64,000 nucleotides of DNA, taken from NCBI GenBank assembly GCA_032622095.1, contig CP136062.1, forward strand, positions 1,430,001 to 1,494,000. The letters run 5' to 3'. The translations under genes and the position numbers were made by a program. Below, in pieces: positions 29,593-42,706 of the stretch. Below the pieces are notes generated by a model. The model saw only the letters and a list, made by a program, of their open reading frames with translations, was not told the origin of the DNA and ran no database searches. Origin of the DNA: Siphonodentalium dalli. Lineage: Eukaryota > Mollusca > Scaphopoda > Gadilida > Siphonodentaliidae. Each line of letters opens with the position of its first letter. Positions within the stretch are counted from its first letter, which is position 1.

Positions 29593-32189
29593 TTCACCCC
29601 ATTGGGATGGCAGCCCATGGGGTTGATGCGTCGGGGTCGGCTTGTTTCTAGGAGGTATTTGGGGGTGGCATATTTTCACCCACATGCCATCAAATCGGGC
29701 GAAATCCTTGATGTTCTCGAAAATGGTCCTTACCCCATTTTCACCCCCTCGGGGTGGCAACCCGGGGTGATGGGTGAGGGATCCGGGAGTTTCTAGGGTA
29801 TTTTGGGTGGATCACCCACACATGCCGTCAAATCGGTCGAAATCCTTACCTTTCTCGAAAATGAACCATACCCCATTTTCACAACCTCTGGGTGGCACCC
29901 CACACGCAGGTGATTGTTATGGGATTGGGGTGTTTCTAAGGTGTACTTGAGGTGGGCCTCTCACCCATGCCGGCAAATCAATGGAAATTGTTACCCTCCT
30001 CGACTTGTCCATACCCCATTTTCACCCATCGGGGTGATGGGTGGGTTCGGGGTATATCTAGAGCGGATTTGGGGCGGGCCATCCACCCATGTCGTGAAAT
30101 CGGTCGAAATCGTTACCGTTCTCGAAAATTGTCCATACCCCATTTTGACCCGCTCGGGGTGGCACCATTGGGATGATGGTTGGGGTCGGGTGTTTATGAG
30201 GGGTATTTGGGGCGGGCCACCCACCCATGCCGTCAAATCGGTCAAATCCTTACCGTTCTCGAAAATGGTCCATACCTCATTTTCACACCCTCGGGTGGCA
30301 CTCCCGGGGTAATGGGTGGGGGCCGGGGTGTTTATAGGGAGTAATTGGGCGGGCCACCCACCCATGTCGTCAAATCGTTATAAATCCTTACCTTTATCGA
30401 AAATTGTCCTTACACCATTTTACACCACTCGGGGTGGCGCCCGCGGGGTGATGGGCGGGGCATCGTGGTGTTTCTAGAGGGTATTTGTGGCAGGCCACCA
30501 AATCGGTCGAAACCTTACCGTTCTCCAAAATTGTCCAAACCCCAATTAACACCTACGGGGTGGCACCCAGGTTGATGGGTGGGTGGTCGGGGTGTTTATG
30601 CGGTATTTGGGGTAGCCTACCCACCCATTCCGTCAAATCGGTCTAAATTCCTACCCTTCTCGAAAATTGTCTATACCACAAGTTCACCCCTGAGTTTGGG
30701 TCGGGGTGTTTCTATGGTAAATTTGGGCGGGCTACCAATCCATGCCATGAAATTGGTCGAAATCTTGTCCGTTCTCGAAAATGGTCCATACCCATTTTCA
30801 CCAATCGGGGTGGCACCCCGGGGTGATGGGTGGGGGTCCGGTGTTTCTGGGATGTATATGGGGCGGGCCACACACCCATGCCGTCAAATCTGTTGAAATC
30901 CTTACCGTTCTCGAAAATGGTCCATACCCCAATTGTAACCCCTCGGGTGGCACCCCGGGTAACGAGTGGCGGTCGGGGTGTTTCAAGGGTGCACTTGGGG
31001 CTGGCCACCCAACCAACCCACCCACCCATGTCTTCAAATTAGTCGAAATCATTACCGTTCTCGAAAATGGTCCATACCACATTTTCACACCGTCGGGTGG
31101 CACCCCGGGGTAATAGATGGGAGTCGGGCTGTTTCTAGATGGTATTTGGGGCGGGCCACCCACCCATGCCCTCAAATCGGTGGAAATCCTTACATTTCTC
31201 GAAAATTGTCCTAACCCATTTTCACCCCTCTGGATGGCACCCCCGGGGTGATGAGTGGGGGATCGGGTGTGTTTCTAAGGCTATTTGGGGCCGGCCACCA
31301 ACACGGTCGAAATCCTTACCGTTCTCTAAAATGGTTCATACCCGATTTTAACACCACGGGTGGCACCCTTGGTGTGGCACACCCGGGGTGATGGATGGGT
31401 GTCGGGTGTCGGTGTGTTTATAGGAGGTATTTGGGGCCACCCACCCATGCCGTCAAATCGGTCGAAATCCTTACCGTTCTCGGAAATAGTTTATACCCCA
31501 TTTCACCCCTTCGGGTGGCACCACTCTGGGTGTTTGGGCAGGGATTGGGGTGTTTCTGGGAGGTATATGTGACGGGCCACCCACCCACGCCATCAAACCG
31601 GTCCAAATCTTTACCGTTCTCGATGATGGTCCATATCCTGAAGTGATTGGAAGGGAGTCGGTTGTTTATAGGGAGTATTTGGGACAGGCCACCCACCCAT
31701 CCGTCAAATCGGTCGAAATCCCTACTGTTCTTGAAAATGGTCCATACCCAATTGTTACCCCCTCGGGGTGGCACCCCGTGGGTAATGGTGTGGGTTGGGG
31801 AGTTTCTATGTGGTATTTGGGGCGGGCCACCCACCCATGCAGTCAAATCGGTCGAAACCCCTACGGTTCTCGAAGATGATCCTTATCCCATTTTCACTCA
31901 CTCGGGGTAGCACCCCGTGGGTGAAGGGTGGGGTCGGGGTGTTTCTCTGGAGTATTTGGGAGGGCCATGCACCCATGCCGTTAAATCGGTTGAAACCCTT
32001 AGCTTTCTCGAAACTGGTCCATACCCCATGTTTACCCCCTCGGGGTGGCACCCCCGGGGTAATGGATGGGTGGGTGTCGGGGTGTTTATTTGGGGCCACC
32101 CACCCATCCAATCAAATCGGTCGAAACCCCTACGGTTCTTGAAAATGGTCTATACCCATGGGGTATTTCGGGCGGGCCACCCACCAGCC
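29593..32189. repeat. 140-bp satellite, block 1 (~18 monomers)
   Basis: The monomer is about 140 bp: CATGCCGTCAAATCGGTCGA, AATCCTTACCGTTCTCGAAA, ATGGTCCATACCCCATTTTC, ACCCCCTCGGGGTGGC, ACCCCCGGGGTGATGGG, GGGTCGGGGTGTTTCTA, GGGGTATTTGGGGCGGGCCA, CCCACC. The CACCCCCGGGGTG and CCCCTCGGGG parts are palindromic, so each monomer can form a GC-rich hairpin. Monomers differ by many small indels. The many 60-140-residue frames on both strands are satellite by-products. Confidence 0.95.
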
Positions 32190-33467
32190 TTATCAAATTT
32201 GTCTTGGGGAGAGACAGAAAGAAGTATATATGCATTCATTTGATAGCGTTTGAGGTGATAGAGTGGGTTTTGAATTGTCCTCGGTTTAGGGGCACCATTA
32301 GGAACCATTTGTTTGACAATATTTGGTCTTATTCCAAAAACATTGGGCGACGGTCATCATAATGTTTGAGTGGTCAGATGTGAATTGGCCGAAGGGCCCT
32401 ATTGTAACATTTTGACATAAATTTGTCTTTCGAAAACATATCCTATACTAACACTTCGAATGACTTCCTGTGTTTGTTGGTCCCAAAAATAAAAAGATCC
32501 CACAAAAATTCAACTTCGTAATAATAATGACGTATAATATTTAAGTCGATTTGAGTTTGATTATACAGTCCCGGATCGACTATGGAATTTCAACAAATGC
32601 GCCAATTGTGGCGATGAAAGGCCAGAACGAAAATGGAAGTTGCCATACCTTAACATATTTGTCTTGGTGAGAGACGCAAATGTGAATTGGCCGAAGGGCC
32701 CTATTGTAACATTTTGACATAAATTTGTCTTTCGAAAACATATCCTATACTAACACTTCGAATGACTTCCTGTGTTTGTTGGTCCCAAAAATTAAAAGAT
32801 CCCACAAAAATTCAACTTCGTAATAATAATGACTTATAATATTTAAGTCGATTTGAGTTTGATTATACAGTCCCGGATCGACTATGGAAGTTCAACAAAT
32901 GCGCCAATCGTGGCGATGAAAGGCCAGAACGAAAATGGAAGTTGCCATACCTTAACATATTTGTCTTGGTGAGAGACGCAAATCGGTTGAAATCCTTACC
33001 TTTCTCGAAACTGGTCCATACCCCAGTTTAACCCACTCGGGTGCGTTGGTGGTTTTGAATTGTCCTCGACTAAGTGGCACCATAAGGAACCATTTGTGTT
33101 ACCATATTTGGTCTTATTCGAAAAACATTGGGCGACGGTCGTCATATTGTTTTAGTGGTCAGATGTGAATTGGCCGAAGGGCCCTATTGTAATATTTTGA
33201 CATAAATTGGTCTTTCGAAAAGATATCCTATACTAACACTTCGAATGATTTCCTGTGTTGGTTGGTCCCAAAAATAAAAAGATCTCACAAAAATTCAACT
33301 TCGTAATAATAATGACTTATAATATGTAAGTCGATTTGAGTTTGATTATACAGTCCCGGATCGACTATGGAAGTTCAACAAATGCGCCAATCGTGGCGAT
33401 GAAAGGCCAGAACGAAAATGGAAGTTGCCATACCTTAACATATTTGTCTTGGTGAGAGACGCAAATC
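32190..33467. repeat. Non-satellite segment S, three tandem partial copies between satellite blocks
   Basis: Copy S1 (32190-32680) begins CCTTATCAAATTTGTCTTGG and runs through GAATTGGCCGAAGGGCCCTA, CCCGGATCGACTATGGAA and AATGCGCCAAT(T/C)GTGGCGATG to TTTGTCTTGGTGAGAGACG. S1' (32681-32985) repeats the right half. A satellite scrap (about 32985-33035) precedes S2 (33036-33467). Each copy is bounded by TTTGTCTTGG(G/T)GAGAGAC, so unequal exchange at that phrase could have produced the copies. Identity among copies is very high. No coding. Confidence 0.85.
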
Positions 33468-34545
33468 GGTTGAAATCCTTACCTTTCTCGAAACTGGTCC
33501 ATACCCCAGTTTATCCCACTCGGTGGCACACCCCGAGGGTGGTGGATGGGGGTTCGGGTGTTTCTATGGGGTATTTGGGGTGGTCCACCCACCCAAGCCG
33601 TCAAATCGGTCGAAATCCCTACGGTTTTCGAAAAGGGTCCATACCCCATTTTCACCCCCTCGGGGTGGCACACCCGGGGTGATGGATTGGTGTCGGGTGT
33701 CGGGGTGTTTATATGAGGTATTTGGGGCCACCCACCTATGCCGTCAAATCGGTCGAAATCATTACCGTTCTCGGAAATAATTTATACCCCATTTCACCTC
33801 TTCGGGTGGCACCACTCTGGGTGTTTGGGCAGGGATTGTGGTGTTTCTGGGAGGTATATGTGACGGGCCACCCATCTACGCCGTCAAATCGGTCCAAATC
33901 TTTACCGTTCTCGATAATGGTCCATACCCTGAAGTGATTGGAAGGGAGTCGGTTGTTTATAGGGAGTATTTGGGACAGGCCACCCATCCATCCGTCAAAT
34001 CGGTCGAAATCCCTACTGTTCTCAAAAATGGTCCATACCCAATTGTTACCCCCTCGGGGTGGCACCCCCGTGAGTAATGGTGTGGGTTGGGGAGTTTCTA
34101 TGTGGTATTTGGGGCGGTCCACCCACCCATGCAGTCAAATCGGTCGAAACCCCTAGGGTTCTCGAAGATGATCCTTATCCCATTTTCACTCACTTGGGGT
34201 TGCACCCCGTGGGTGAAGGGTGGGGTCGGGGTGTTTCTCTGGAGTATTTGGGAGGGCCATGCACCCATGCCGTTAAATCGGTTGAAAACCCTTAGCTTTC
34301 TCGAAACTGGTCCATACCCCATGTTTACCCCCTCGGGTGGCACCCCCGGGGTGATGGATGGGTGGGGTGTCGGGGTGTTTATTTGGAGCCACCCACCCAT
34401 TCAGTCAAATCGGTCGAAACCCCTACGGTTCTTGAAAATGGTTTATACCCAATGTTCACCCCATCAGGGTAGCACCCCCGTGGGTGAAAGGTGAAAGGTG
34501 GGGGATCGTGATGTTTCTATGGGGTATTTCGGGCGGGCCACCCAC
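33466..34545. repeat. 140-bp satellite, block 2
   Basis: About 8 monomers. From about 33683 it is nearly identical to 31390 onward, including shortened monomers and the junction with segment S (see findings), so it arose by block duplication and not by independent monomer amplification. Confidence 0.95.
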
Positions 34546-35029
34546 CAGCCTTATCAAATTTGTCTTGGGGAGAGACAGAAAGAAGTATATATGCATTCAT
34601 TTGATAGCGTTTGAGATGATAGAGTGGGTTTTGAATTTTCCTCGGTTTAGGGGCACCATTAGGAACCATTTGTTTGACCATATTTGGTCTTATTCCAAAA
34701 ACATTGGGCAACGGTCATCATAATGTTTTAGTGGTCAGATGTGAATTGGCCGAAGGGCCCTATTGTAACATTTTGACATAAATTTGTCTTTCGAAAACAT
34801 ATCCTATACTAACACTTCGAATGACTTCCTGTGTTTGTTGGTCCCAAAAATAAGAAGATCCCACAAAAATTCAACTTCGTAATAATAATGACTTATAATA
34901 TTTAAGTCGATTTGAGTCCCGGATCGACTATAGAAGTCCAATAAATGCGCCAATCGTAGCGACGAAAGGCCAGAACGAAAATGGAAGTTGCTATACATTA
35001 ACACATTTGTCTTGGTGAGAGACCCAAAT
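34546..35029. repeat. Non-satellite segment S, copy S3
   Basis: Collinear with S1 (32190-32680), starting CCTTATCAAATTTGTCTTGG and ending TTTGTCTTGGTGAGAGACC. It carries a deletion of about 14 bp after GATTTGAGT relative to S1. Satellite resumes with AAATCGGTTGAAATCC, as after S1' and S2. Confidence 0.85.
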
Positions 35030-38000
35030 CGGTTGAAATCCTTACCTTTCTCGAAACTGGTCCATACCCCAGTTTAACCCACTCGGTGGCACACCTCGAG
35101 GGTGATGGATGGGGGTTCGGGTGTTTCTATGGGGCATTTGGGGTGGGCCACCCACACATACCGTCAAATGGGTCTAAATCACTACTGTTCTCGAAAATGG
35201 TCCATACCCCATTGATACCCCATCGGGGTCGCACCCCCGTGGGTGATGGGTGCAGCCAAATCGGTCGAAACCCTACGGTTCTCGAAGATGTCCATACTCC
35301 ATTTTCACCCACTCCGGGTAGCACTCCCGTGGGTGATGTGCGGGGTCGGGGTCTTTATATGGGCTATTTGGGGCGGGCCACCCACCCATGCCATTAAATC
35401 GATCGAATTCCTTACCTTTCTCGAAAATGGTCCTTACTCCATTTTAACCCCCTCGGGGTGGCACCCCTGGGGGTGATGGGTGGGGGTCGGGTGTTTCCAT
35501 GAGTATTTGGGAGGGCCACCCACCCATGCCGTCAAATCGGTTGAAATACTTACTTTTCTCGTAACTGGTCCCTACCCCAGTTTAACCCCATCGGTTGGCA
35601 CACCCCGAGGGTGATGGATGGGCGTTCGGGTGTTCCTATGGGGTATTTGGGGTGGGCCACCCACCCATGCCGTCAAACGGTCGCAATCCCTACGGTTCTC
35701 GAAAAGGGTCCTTACGTGGTGGTACCCCCGGGGTGATAGGTTGTGTCCGGGTGTTTCTAGTATGTTTTTGGGGCTGGCCACACACCCATGCCACCAAATC
35801 GGTCGAAATCCTTACCGTTCTAAAAATGGTCCATACCGTTTTTTACCCCCCCCCTCCGGGTGGCACACCGGGGTGATGGGGGGGGATCCAGGAGTTTCTA
35901 GTGTATTTTGGGCCGTCAAATCGGTCGAAATCCTCACCGTACTCGAAAAAAGGACCATACTCTATTTTCACCTCATCGGGGTGGCACCCCCGGGGTGATG
36001 GGTGGGGTCGGTGTTTTTAGGTGGTATTTGAGGCGGGCCACCCATACATGACGTAAAATCGGTCAAAATTCGTACCCTTCGCGAAAATTGTCCATACCAT
36101 ATATTCACCTTTCGGTGGCACCCCATGGAGGTGATTTGTGGGGGGGGGGTCAGTGTGTTTCTATGGAGTACTTGGGTGGTCACTCGCCCATACCGTCAAA
36201 TGGGTGGAAATTCTCACCGTTCTCGAAAATGGTCCATACCCCATTCACCCCTTCGGGGTGGCACCCCCCAGGGGTGATAGATGGGTTCGGTGAATTTATA
36301 GGTGGTATTTGGGGCGGGCCACCCACCCATGCCATCAAATCGGTCGAAATCCTTATCTAAAATTGTCCATACCCCATTTACACCCATACGGAGTGTCACC
36401 CCCGGTGTGATCGGTCGGGTTCGGGGTGTTTCTAGATGGGATTTGGGGCGGGCCACCCATCCGTGTCGTCCAATCGGTGGTATTTGGGGCGGGCTACCAA
36501 CATGTTACCCCATCGAAGTTGCACCCCCGAGTGATGGTGGGGGTATGGTGTGTCTATGGGTATTTGGGGCGGGCCAACCATCCAAGCTGTGATATCGGTC
36601 GAAATCCACACCGGTCTTGTAAATGGTCCGTTCCCCATTTTCACCACCTGCGGTCAAATCGGTTGAAATTCTTACCCTTCTCGAAAGTTGTCTATACCAC
36701 ATGTTCACCCCCTGGGTGTCACCCCGGGTGATGGGTGGGGTCGGGTGTTTTTAGGGGGTATTTTGGGCGAGCCACCCACCCATGCCGTCAAATCGGTCTA
36801 AATTCTTACCCTTCTCGAAAATTATCCATACCCCATGTTCATCCCTGGGGTGGCATCCCCAGGAGGTAATTGGTGGGGTATCGACGTGTTTCTTCGGGTT
36901 ACTTGGGCGGACCACTCACCCATGGCGTCCAATCTGTGGAAATTCTTACCGTTCCCGAGTAAGGTCCATACCCCATTTTCACCCCTTCGGGTGGCACCAC
37001 CCAGGGGTGATGTCGGGTTCGGGTATTTATATGGGGTATTTGTGGCGGGCCAGCCACCCACGACGTCAAATCGGTCGAAATCCTTACCATTCTCGAATAT
37101 TGTCCATACCCCATGTTCACCCCTGCGGAGTGGCACCACCGGTGTGATAGGTGTGAGTCGGGTGTTTATAGGTGGTATTTGGGCGGGCCACCCACCCATG
37201 TCGTCAAATCCATACGGCATGTTCACTCCCTATGGTGGCACCCCCACCGGAGTGATGGGTGGGTGTGGGGTTTTTCTAGTGGGTATTTAGGGCGGGCCGC
37301 ACACCCTGTGGGCGGCACTCCTCGTGGTGATGGCTTGGGAATCGGGTGTTCATAGGGGTTATTTGGGGCAAGCCACCGACCCATGCCATCAAATCGGTCG
37401 AAATCCTTACCGTTCTCAAAAATGGTTCATACCCCCCATGTTCACCCCCTTGGGGTGGCAGCCACTGGGGTTGATGACTCGGGGTTCGGCGTGTTTCTAG
37501 GTGTTATGTGTGGTGGGCCATCACACATGCCATCAAATCGGGCGAAATCCTTTCCGTTCTCGAAAATGGTCCTTACCCCATGTTCACCTCCTCGGGTGGC
37601 AACCCGGGTGATGGGTGGGTGATCCGGGAGTTTCTATGGTATTTTGGGTAGATCACCCACCCATGCCGTCAAATCGGTCGAAATCCTTACCGTTCTCGAA
37701 AATGATCCATACCCCATTTTCACCTCCTTGGGGTGGCACCCCCGCAGGTGATTGGTATGGGATCGGTGTGTTTCTATGGTGTGCTTGAGGTGGGCCACTC
37801 ACCGTGCCGTCAAATCAGTGGAAATTATTACTCTCCTCGAAAAATTGTCCATACCCCATGTTCACCCCATGGGGTGGCACCCCCATGAGGTGATTGGTGG
37901 TTCGTGTTGTTTCTATGGGGTACTTGGGGTGGGCCACTCACCCACGCCGTCAAATCGGTGCTAATTCTTACCGTTCTCGAAAATAGTCCATACCCCATTT

Positions 38001-38419
38001 TCACCTGTCGTGGTGGCACCATTGAGCTGATGGTTGGAGGCCGGGTGTTTCTGGTGGGTATTTGGGGCGGGCCACACACCCATGCCGTCAAATCGGTCAA
38101 AATCCTTACCGTTCTCGAAAATGATCCATACCCCATTTTCACACCCTTGGGTGCCACCCCGGGGAAATGGGTGGGGTCGGGGTGTTTCTAGGGGATAATT
38201 GGAGCGGGCCACCACCCAGGCCGTCAATTCGGTAGAAATCCTTACCTTTATCCGAATTGTCCTTACACCATTTTACGCCCCTCGGGGTGGCACCCGCGGG
38301 GTGATGGATGGGGCATTGTGCTGTTTCTAGGGGGTATTTGGGGCAGATCGCTCGAAATCCTTACCATTCTCCAAAATTGTCCATACCCCATTTAACACCC
38401 ACGGGGTGGCACCCCGGGG
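35030..38419. repeat. 140-bp satellite, block 3 (~24 monomers)
   Basis: Same family, with more length variation (for example shortened monomers near 35230 and 37290). From about 37440 the order of monomer variants parallels block 1 from 29600, including the rare ATCCGGGAGTTTCTA and ACCATTTTAC variants. Ends at the insertion at 38420. Confidence 0.95.
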
Positions 38420-39202
38420 CCTTGTACTATGGACCATAATAATTTTAATCACAAGGTTAAGGGATGTACACAGGAGGCGGGCAAGTGCAATAGACCACTG
38501 TATTGTAATAGTGTAGATTATACCCGTGTGCATGTGGGCTCATTGCCGATGGGTGATTGGGTTTGATCAGAATGGCATTCACACTGCGGCAATCAAGCGG
38601 TTGTCTCGTGGCAAACAACCTAAAGTCTGTATTGGAGTATTGACCAATTATGACATTCGTGCAGGGACGTTGTTAGAGGGTCTCCTTTGTGGGTACACAA
38701 CTTGGAGTTTAAACCTGCACCTGAGACCTTCTAGCTATACGTCTCTTGTACATATTAGCAATAGAATACTGCAGCGATTCTGAATGACAAACCAACTAGA
38801 AATTAAATACATCGTACTACTTGAATTGTTGGAACAGACGATAACCATTGATGAAATATAACACAATGCACGAACGGTTGCGGTGTACTCACTGGGCGAT
38901 TATTTAAAGGATACCGATTACCACTAATCAAATTGAACAAGGCTCACCCATGCACTAGCGATAACATCTCAATGAGTGTCTCCGAGGAATCATTTTTTTC
39001 ATTGGTCAATCAAGTCACATGTGAAAAACTTATTATTTTATTGGTCACCAATTATTGTATTGGTCAACATGCATGTGAAAGCGGAATTACAAGAAGTCGC
39101 CTATACACTGTTAGAATAAGAGTGGGGGTCTATGGTAATCGACACCTTTTGTGTGCCCCACTGAAGCTTGTGATTACAATAATTGTGTTCTATAGTATAG
39201 GG
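38420..39202. mobile_element. 783-bp inverted-repeat transposon insertion in the satellite
   Basis: The ends are imperfect reverse complements over at least 36 bp: CCTTGTACTATGGACCATAA on the left against CCCTATACTATAGAACACAA (right end, reverse-complemented), both continuing to TAATCACAAG. The interior is unrelated to the satellite. The frame at 38526-38783 (85 residues) shows no transposase motif, so it is likely non-autonomous. The paralogous monomer at about 30567 (CACCCAGGTTGATGGGTGGG) lacks the insert and gives an empty site. Target duplication is not clear. Confidence 0.7.
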
Positions 39203-40935
39203 TTGATGGGTGGGTGGTCGGGGTGTTTTATGTGGTATTTGGGGTGGGCCACCAACCCATTCCGTCAAATCGGTCTAAATTCCTACCCTCTGGGTGGCAC
39301 CCCGGTGTGATGGGCGGGGGGTCGGGTGTTCTGGAAGGTATATGGGCGGGACACACACCCATGTCGTCAAATCGGTTGAAAACCTTACCGTTCTCAAAAA
39401 TGGTCCAAACACCATTTGTACCCCCTCGGGGTGATGGGTGGGGTTGTTTCAAATTGGTGTTTAAATTGTGTATTTAGGGTGGGGCACCCACACACACGCG
39501 GTCAAATCGGTTGAAATTCTTACCATTCTCGAAAGTTGTCTATACCACATGTTCACCCCCCTGGGTCGCACACCCAATGTGATTGGTGGGGGTCGGGTGT
39601 TTCTATTGGGTATTTGGGGCGGGCCACCTACCCATGCCGTCAAATCGGTAAAAATATTCACCGTTCTCGAGAATGGTCCATACACTATTTTCACACCTAC
39701 GGGGTGTCACTCCCGGGGTGGTGTGGCTGGGGTGTTTGTATGGGGTATTTGGGCGGGCCATCCACCCATGCCGTCACGAAATTTGTCCATAACCTATTTT
39801 CACCTCTTCGGGGTGCCAACCCCAGAGGTTGATGGGATGGGTCTGGTGTTTCTAGTGGGTATTTGGGGCGGGCCACCCACAAATGCCGTCAAATCGGTCG
39901 AAATTCTTACCGTTCTGGAAAATGGTCGATACTGTTCTCGAAAATGGTCCATACCCCATTTTCACCTCTTCGTTGTTGATGGGCGGGGGTCTGGTGTATA
40001 TAGGGGGTATTTGGGACGAGCGACCCACCCATGCCGTCAAATCGGTCGAAATACTTACCGTTCTCGAAAATGGTTCATCCCCCATTTTCACCCTTTCTGT
40101 TGTCACCACCCGGGGTGATGAGTGGGGAGTCTGGTGTTTCTAGTAGGTATTTGGGGCGGGCCACCCACCCAGCATGCAATCAAATCGGTCGAAATCCCAA
40201 CTGTTCTTGAAAATGGTTTATACCCCATTTCACCCCTTCGGGGTGGCACCCCCGGTGGTGATAGGTTGGGGTCGGTGTGTTTGTGGCAGGCCACCGAACC
40301 GTTCCGTCAAATTGGTCGAAATCTGTACCGTTCTCGAAAATGGTCGATGCTATTCTCGAAAATGGTCCATATCCCATTTTCACCTCTTCTGGGTGGCAAT
40401 CACCGGGTTTGCTGAGTGGGGGTCTGTCGTCTCTAGGGGTGTTTGGGAAGAGCCACCCACCCATGCCGTCAAATCGGTCGAAATCCTTACCGTTCTTGGA
40501 AATAGTTTATACCCCATTTCACCCCTTCGCGTGGTAACACCCGGGGTGATTGGGTAGAGATTTGGGGTGTTTCTGAGAGATATATGGGACGGGCCACCCA
40601 CCCATGCCGTCAAATCGGTCCAAATCCTTACTGTTCTCGAAAATGGTCCATACCCCGAAGTGATTGGAAGGGAGTCGGTTGTTTCTAGGGAGTATTTGGG
40701 GTGGGCCACCCACCGTGCCGTCAAATCGGTTTAAATCCAATACTGTTCTCGAAAATGGTCCATACCCAATTGTTACCCAATCGGGGTGGCACCCCCGTGG
40801 GTAATGGGTGGGGATGGGAGTTTCTGTGTGGTATGTGGGGCGGGCTACCCACCCATGCAGTCAAATCGGTCGAAACCCCTACGGTTCTCGAAGATGGTCC
40901 ATACCCCATTTTCACCCCCTCGGGGTAGCACGGGG
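39203..40935. repeat. 140-bp satellite, block 4 (~12 monomers)
   Basis: Resumes with TTGATGGGTGGGTGGTCGGG, continuous with what block 1 shows at 30575. From about 40440 it parallels 31395 and 33690 (GAAATAGTTTATACCCC, then GAAGTGATTGGAAGGGAGTC). The array ends at about 40935. Confidence 0.95.
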
Positions 40936-42655
40936 TATGACGTTGGTGTATGCCAGACACAGTTCTGAAATGTGACATTTCTATCGGTGTGACGTTATGA
41001 GAATAATACCGACAACTCAATGTACACGGTTTCAACCGAATTATTCCATCGACTTTTGGGAAACCTGAGCATGAGAGATTACAATTAATGCTATGCCGCG
41101 GCTTAATTGGCAAATGATACACTAAGGGATTAGTTAATGTATTTGATTTAGTGTAACGCGGATCCCCAGGGCATAGTGGCACGCGCATCGTCGTGGGGCC
41201 AGCCATCAGCATCCTTTGATTTCACTAAATCGTACAAGGCGACCAGAAATGGCATGGTGCGATATTTGACCCCCCCCCCTGGTGTTTGAGTTGATCGGGT
41301 GTGTTTTGATGTGTCTTTGGCTTAGAAACAACCTATAACATACCATTTGCTTGACCCTATTTGGCATTTATCGTAGAACCTTGGTCCGCGGCCACCATGA
41401 TGTTTTGTTGACGAAATATGTTACGAAAGAAGAGCCCTATTCTAACATTTTGACAAAATCTGTCATGGGGCAGATAATTGGCACGCTGGGCCAATTGCAC
41501 CCATTTGGTTGTCGGCCATTTGGGTAGGTCGGATTTTGGGTTTGTTTCAAGAAAAAGAGTCCTGTGCTTTATATACATAGAAATAAATTTGAAATAACAA
41601 TTTTAAAAGGAGTGAGTGGTATTTGATCGGGTGTCTAACTACATGACAAAAATAATTAAAATTACCTATCTGTATCCATACCATAAATGTGTTAGCAACG
41701 AACGCTTTTTACTGCTTCGTGCTGATCTCGACTTTTCTATATTCTATATCTAGAATAAGTCGTTTGTTTATGGCATATATAGTCATCATAATAGTATTTC
41801 GTGTATTTATACCTATATTTATTTCAGAATAGCCAGAAGGAACAAAAGTCAGTTTCGTTGTGTTTCTGCCACTTGCAATGAATATGTGTATTTTATCAGT
41901 GTGCTCTTCAATAACTTTTTAGTGGTTAATGGACATATTGCAGGAAACTCCCCCTGATTATACAGACCCGGAACGACTGTAGAAGTTACTAAATGAGCCA
42001 ATGATGGCGATGTGAAGTCAGAACGAATTGGAAGCTCCCGTACCTTATCATATCTCTATGAAAGAAGCGCATATAAACCTGATTGGCTTCGGTTTGATGT
42101 GATCGGGTGGGATAAGTGGCACGATGGGCCAATTACACGCATGTCGTTGTTGGTTATTTAGAGTCGAGTCGGATTTTGGAGTTGTTTCGAGAGAAAAAAT
42201 GTCACGCGTGCTTACTCTAGAAATTTCAGCTTTAATTGTTAAATGTGAAATGACCGAAGGGCCCTATTCTAACATATTCACATAAATCAGTCAAATGGCA
42301 TATAAATGGCATAGAAACGCTCTTTATTGCTTCTAAATTCGATATCGCGAATAAGTCTTTTGTACATGACATAATATTTTCCCCAAATTATACCTATTTG
42401 GATGACGGAAAGCGGGTAAGAATCTGTGATTAAAATAAGTGGCGTTTGACCAAAGACTGTGACGTTCTGACCAAATTGAAATTTGGCCTTTCGTCTGTTC
42501 ACGTTATGACACAATCAGCTTATTATAATTTTTCCATCGACCCTGGGAGACCAAAGTATGAGCCATTAGAAGCGACGTCATGCAGCGCCTTAACCGTCAA
42601 ATCATTATTGTCTATTCAGGACTAATTAATGTAACTGATTTAGTTTCAAGCTGCT
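40936..42655. repeat. Diverged tandem duplication containing old relatives of segment S
   Basis: About 41030-41180 and 42515-42680 are homologous (CCATCGAC, GGGA, ATTAATGTA(T/A), CAGGGCATA(G/C)TGGCA), an offset of about 1.48 kb. Inside, GAGCCCTATTCTAACATTTTGACA at 41430 and GGGCCCTATTCTAACATATTCACA at 42259, plus CCCGGAACGACTGTAGAAGT at 41968, are old relatives of segment S. Cells such as GGCCAATTGCACCCAT (41490) and GGCCAATTACACGCAT (42129) show a second offset of about 640 bp. No gene. Confidence 0.55.
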
Positions 42656-42706
42656 CCACAGGGCATACTGGCAGCTGCCTCGCCATTGATATACCCCAGT
42701 ATAGTG

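Noticed and set aside
38526-38783. Transposase in the satellite insertion
   Set aside because: The 85-residue frame has no DDE/DDD motif or DNA-binding domain that I can see, and the 783-bp element is too short for an autonomous one.
29602-40968. Dozens of 60-216-residue frames in the satellite
   Set aside because: They are read from GC-rich 140-bp monomers in all six frames, rich in Pro/Gly/His/Arg, with frames switching at satellite indels. They are not genes.
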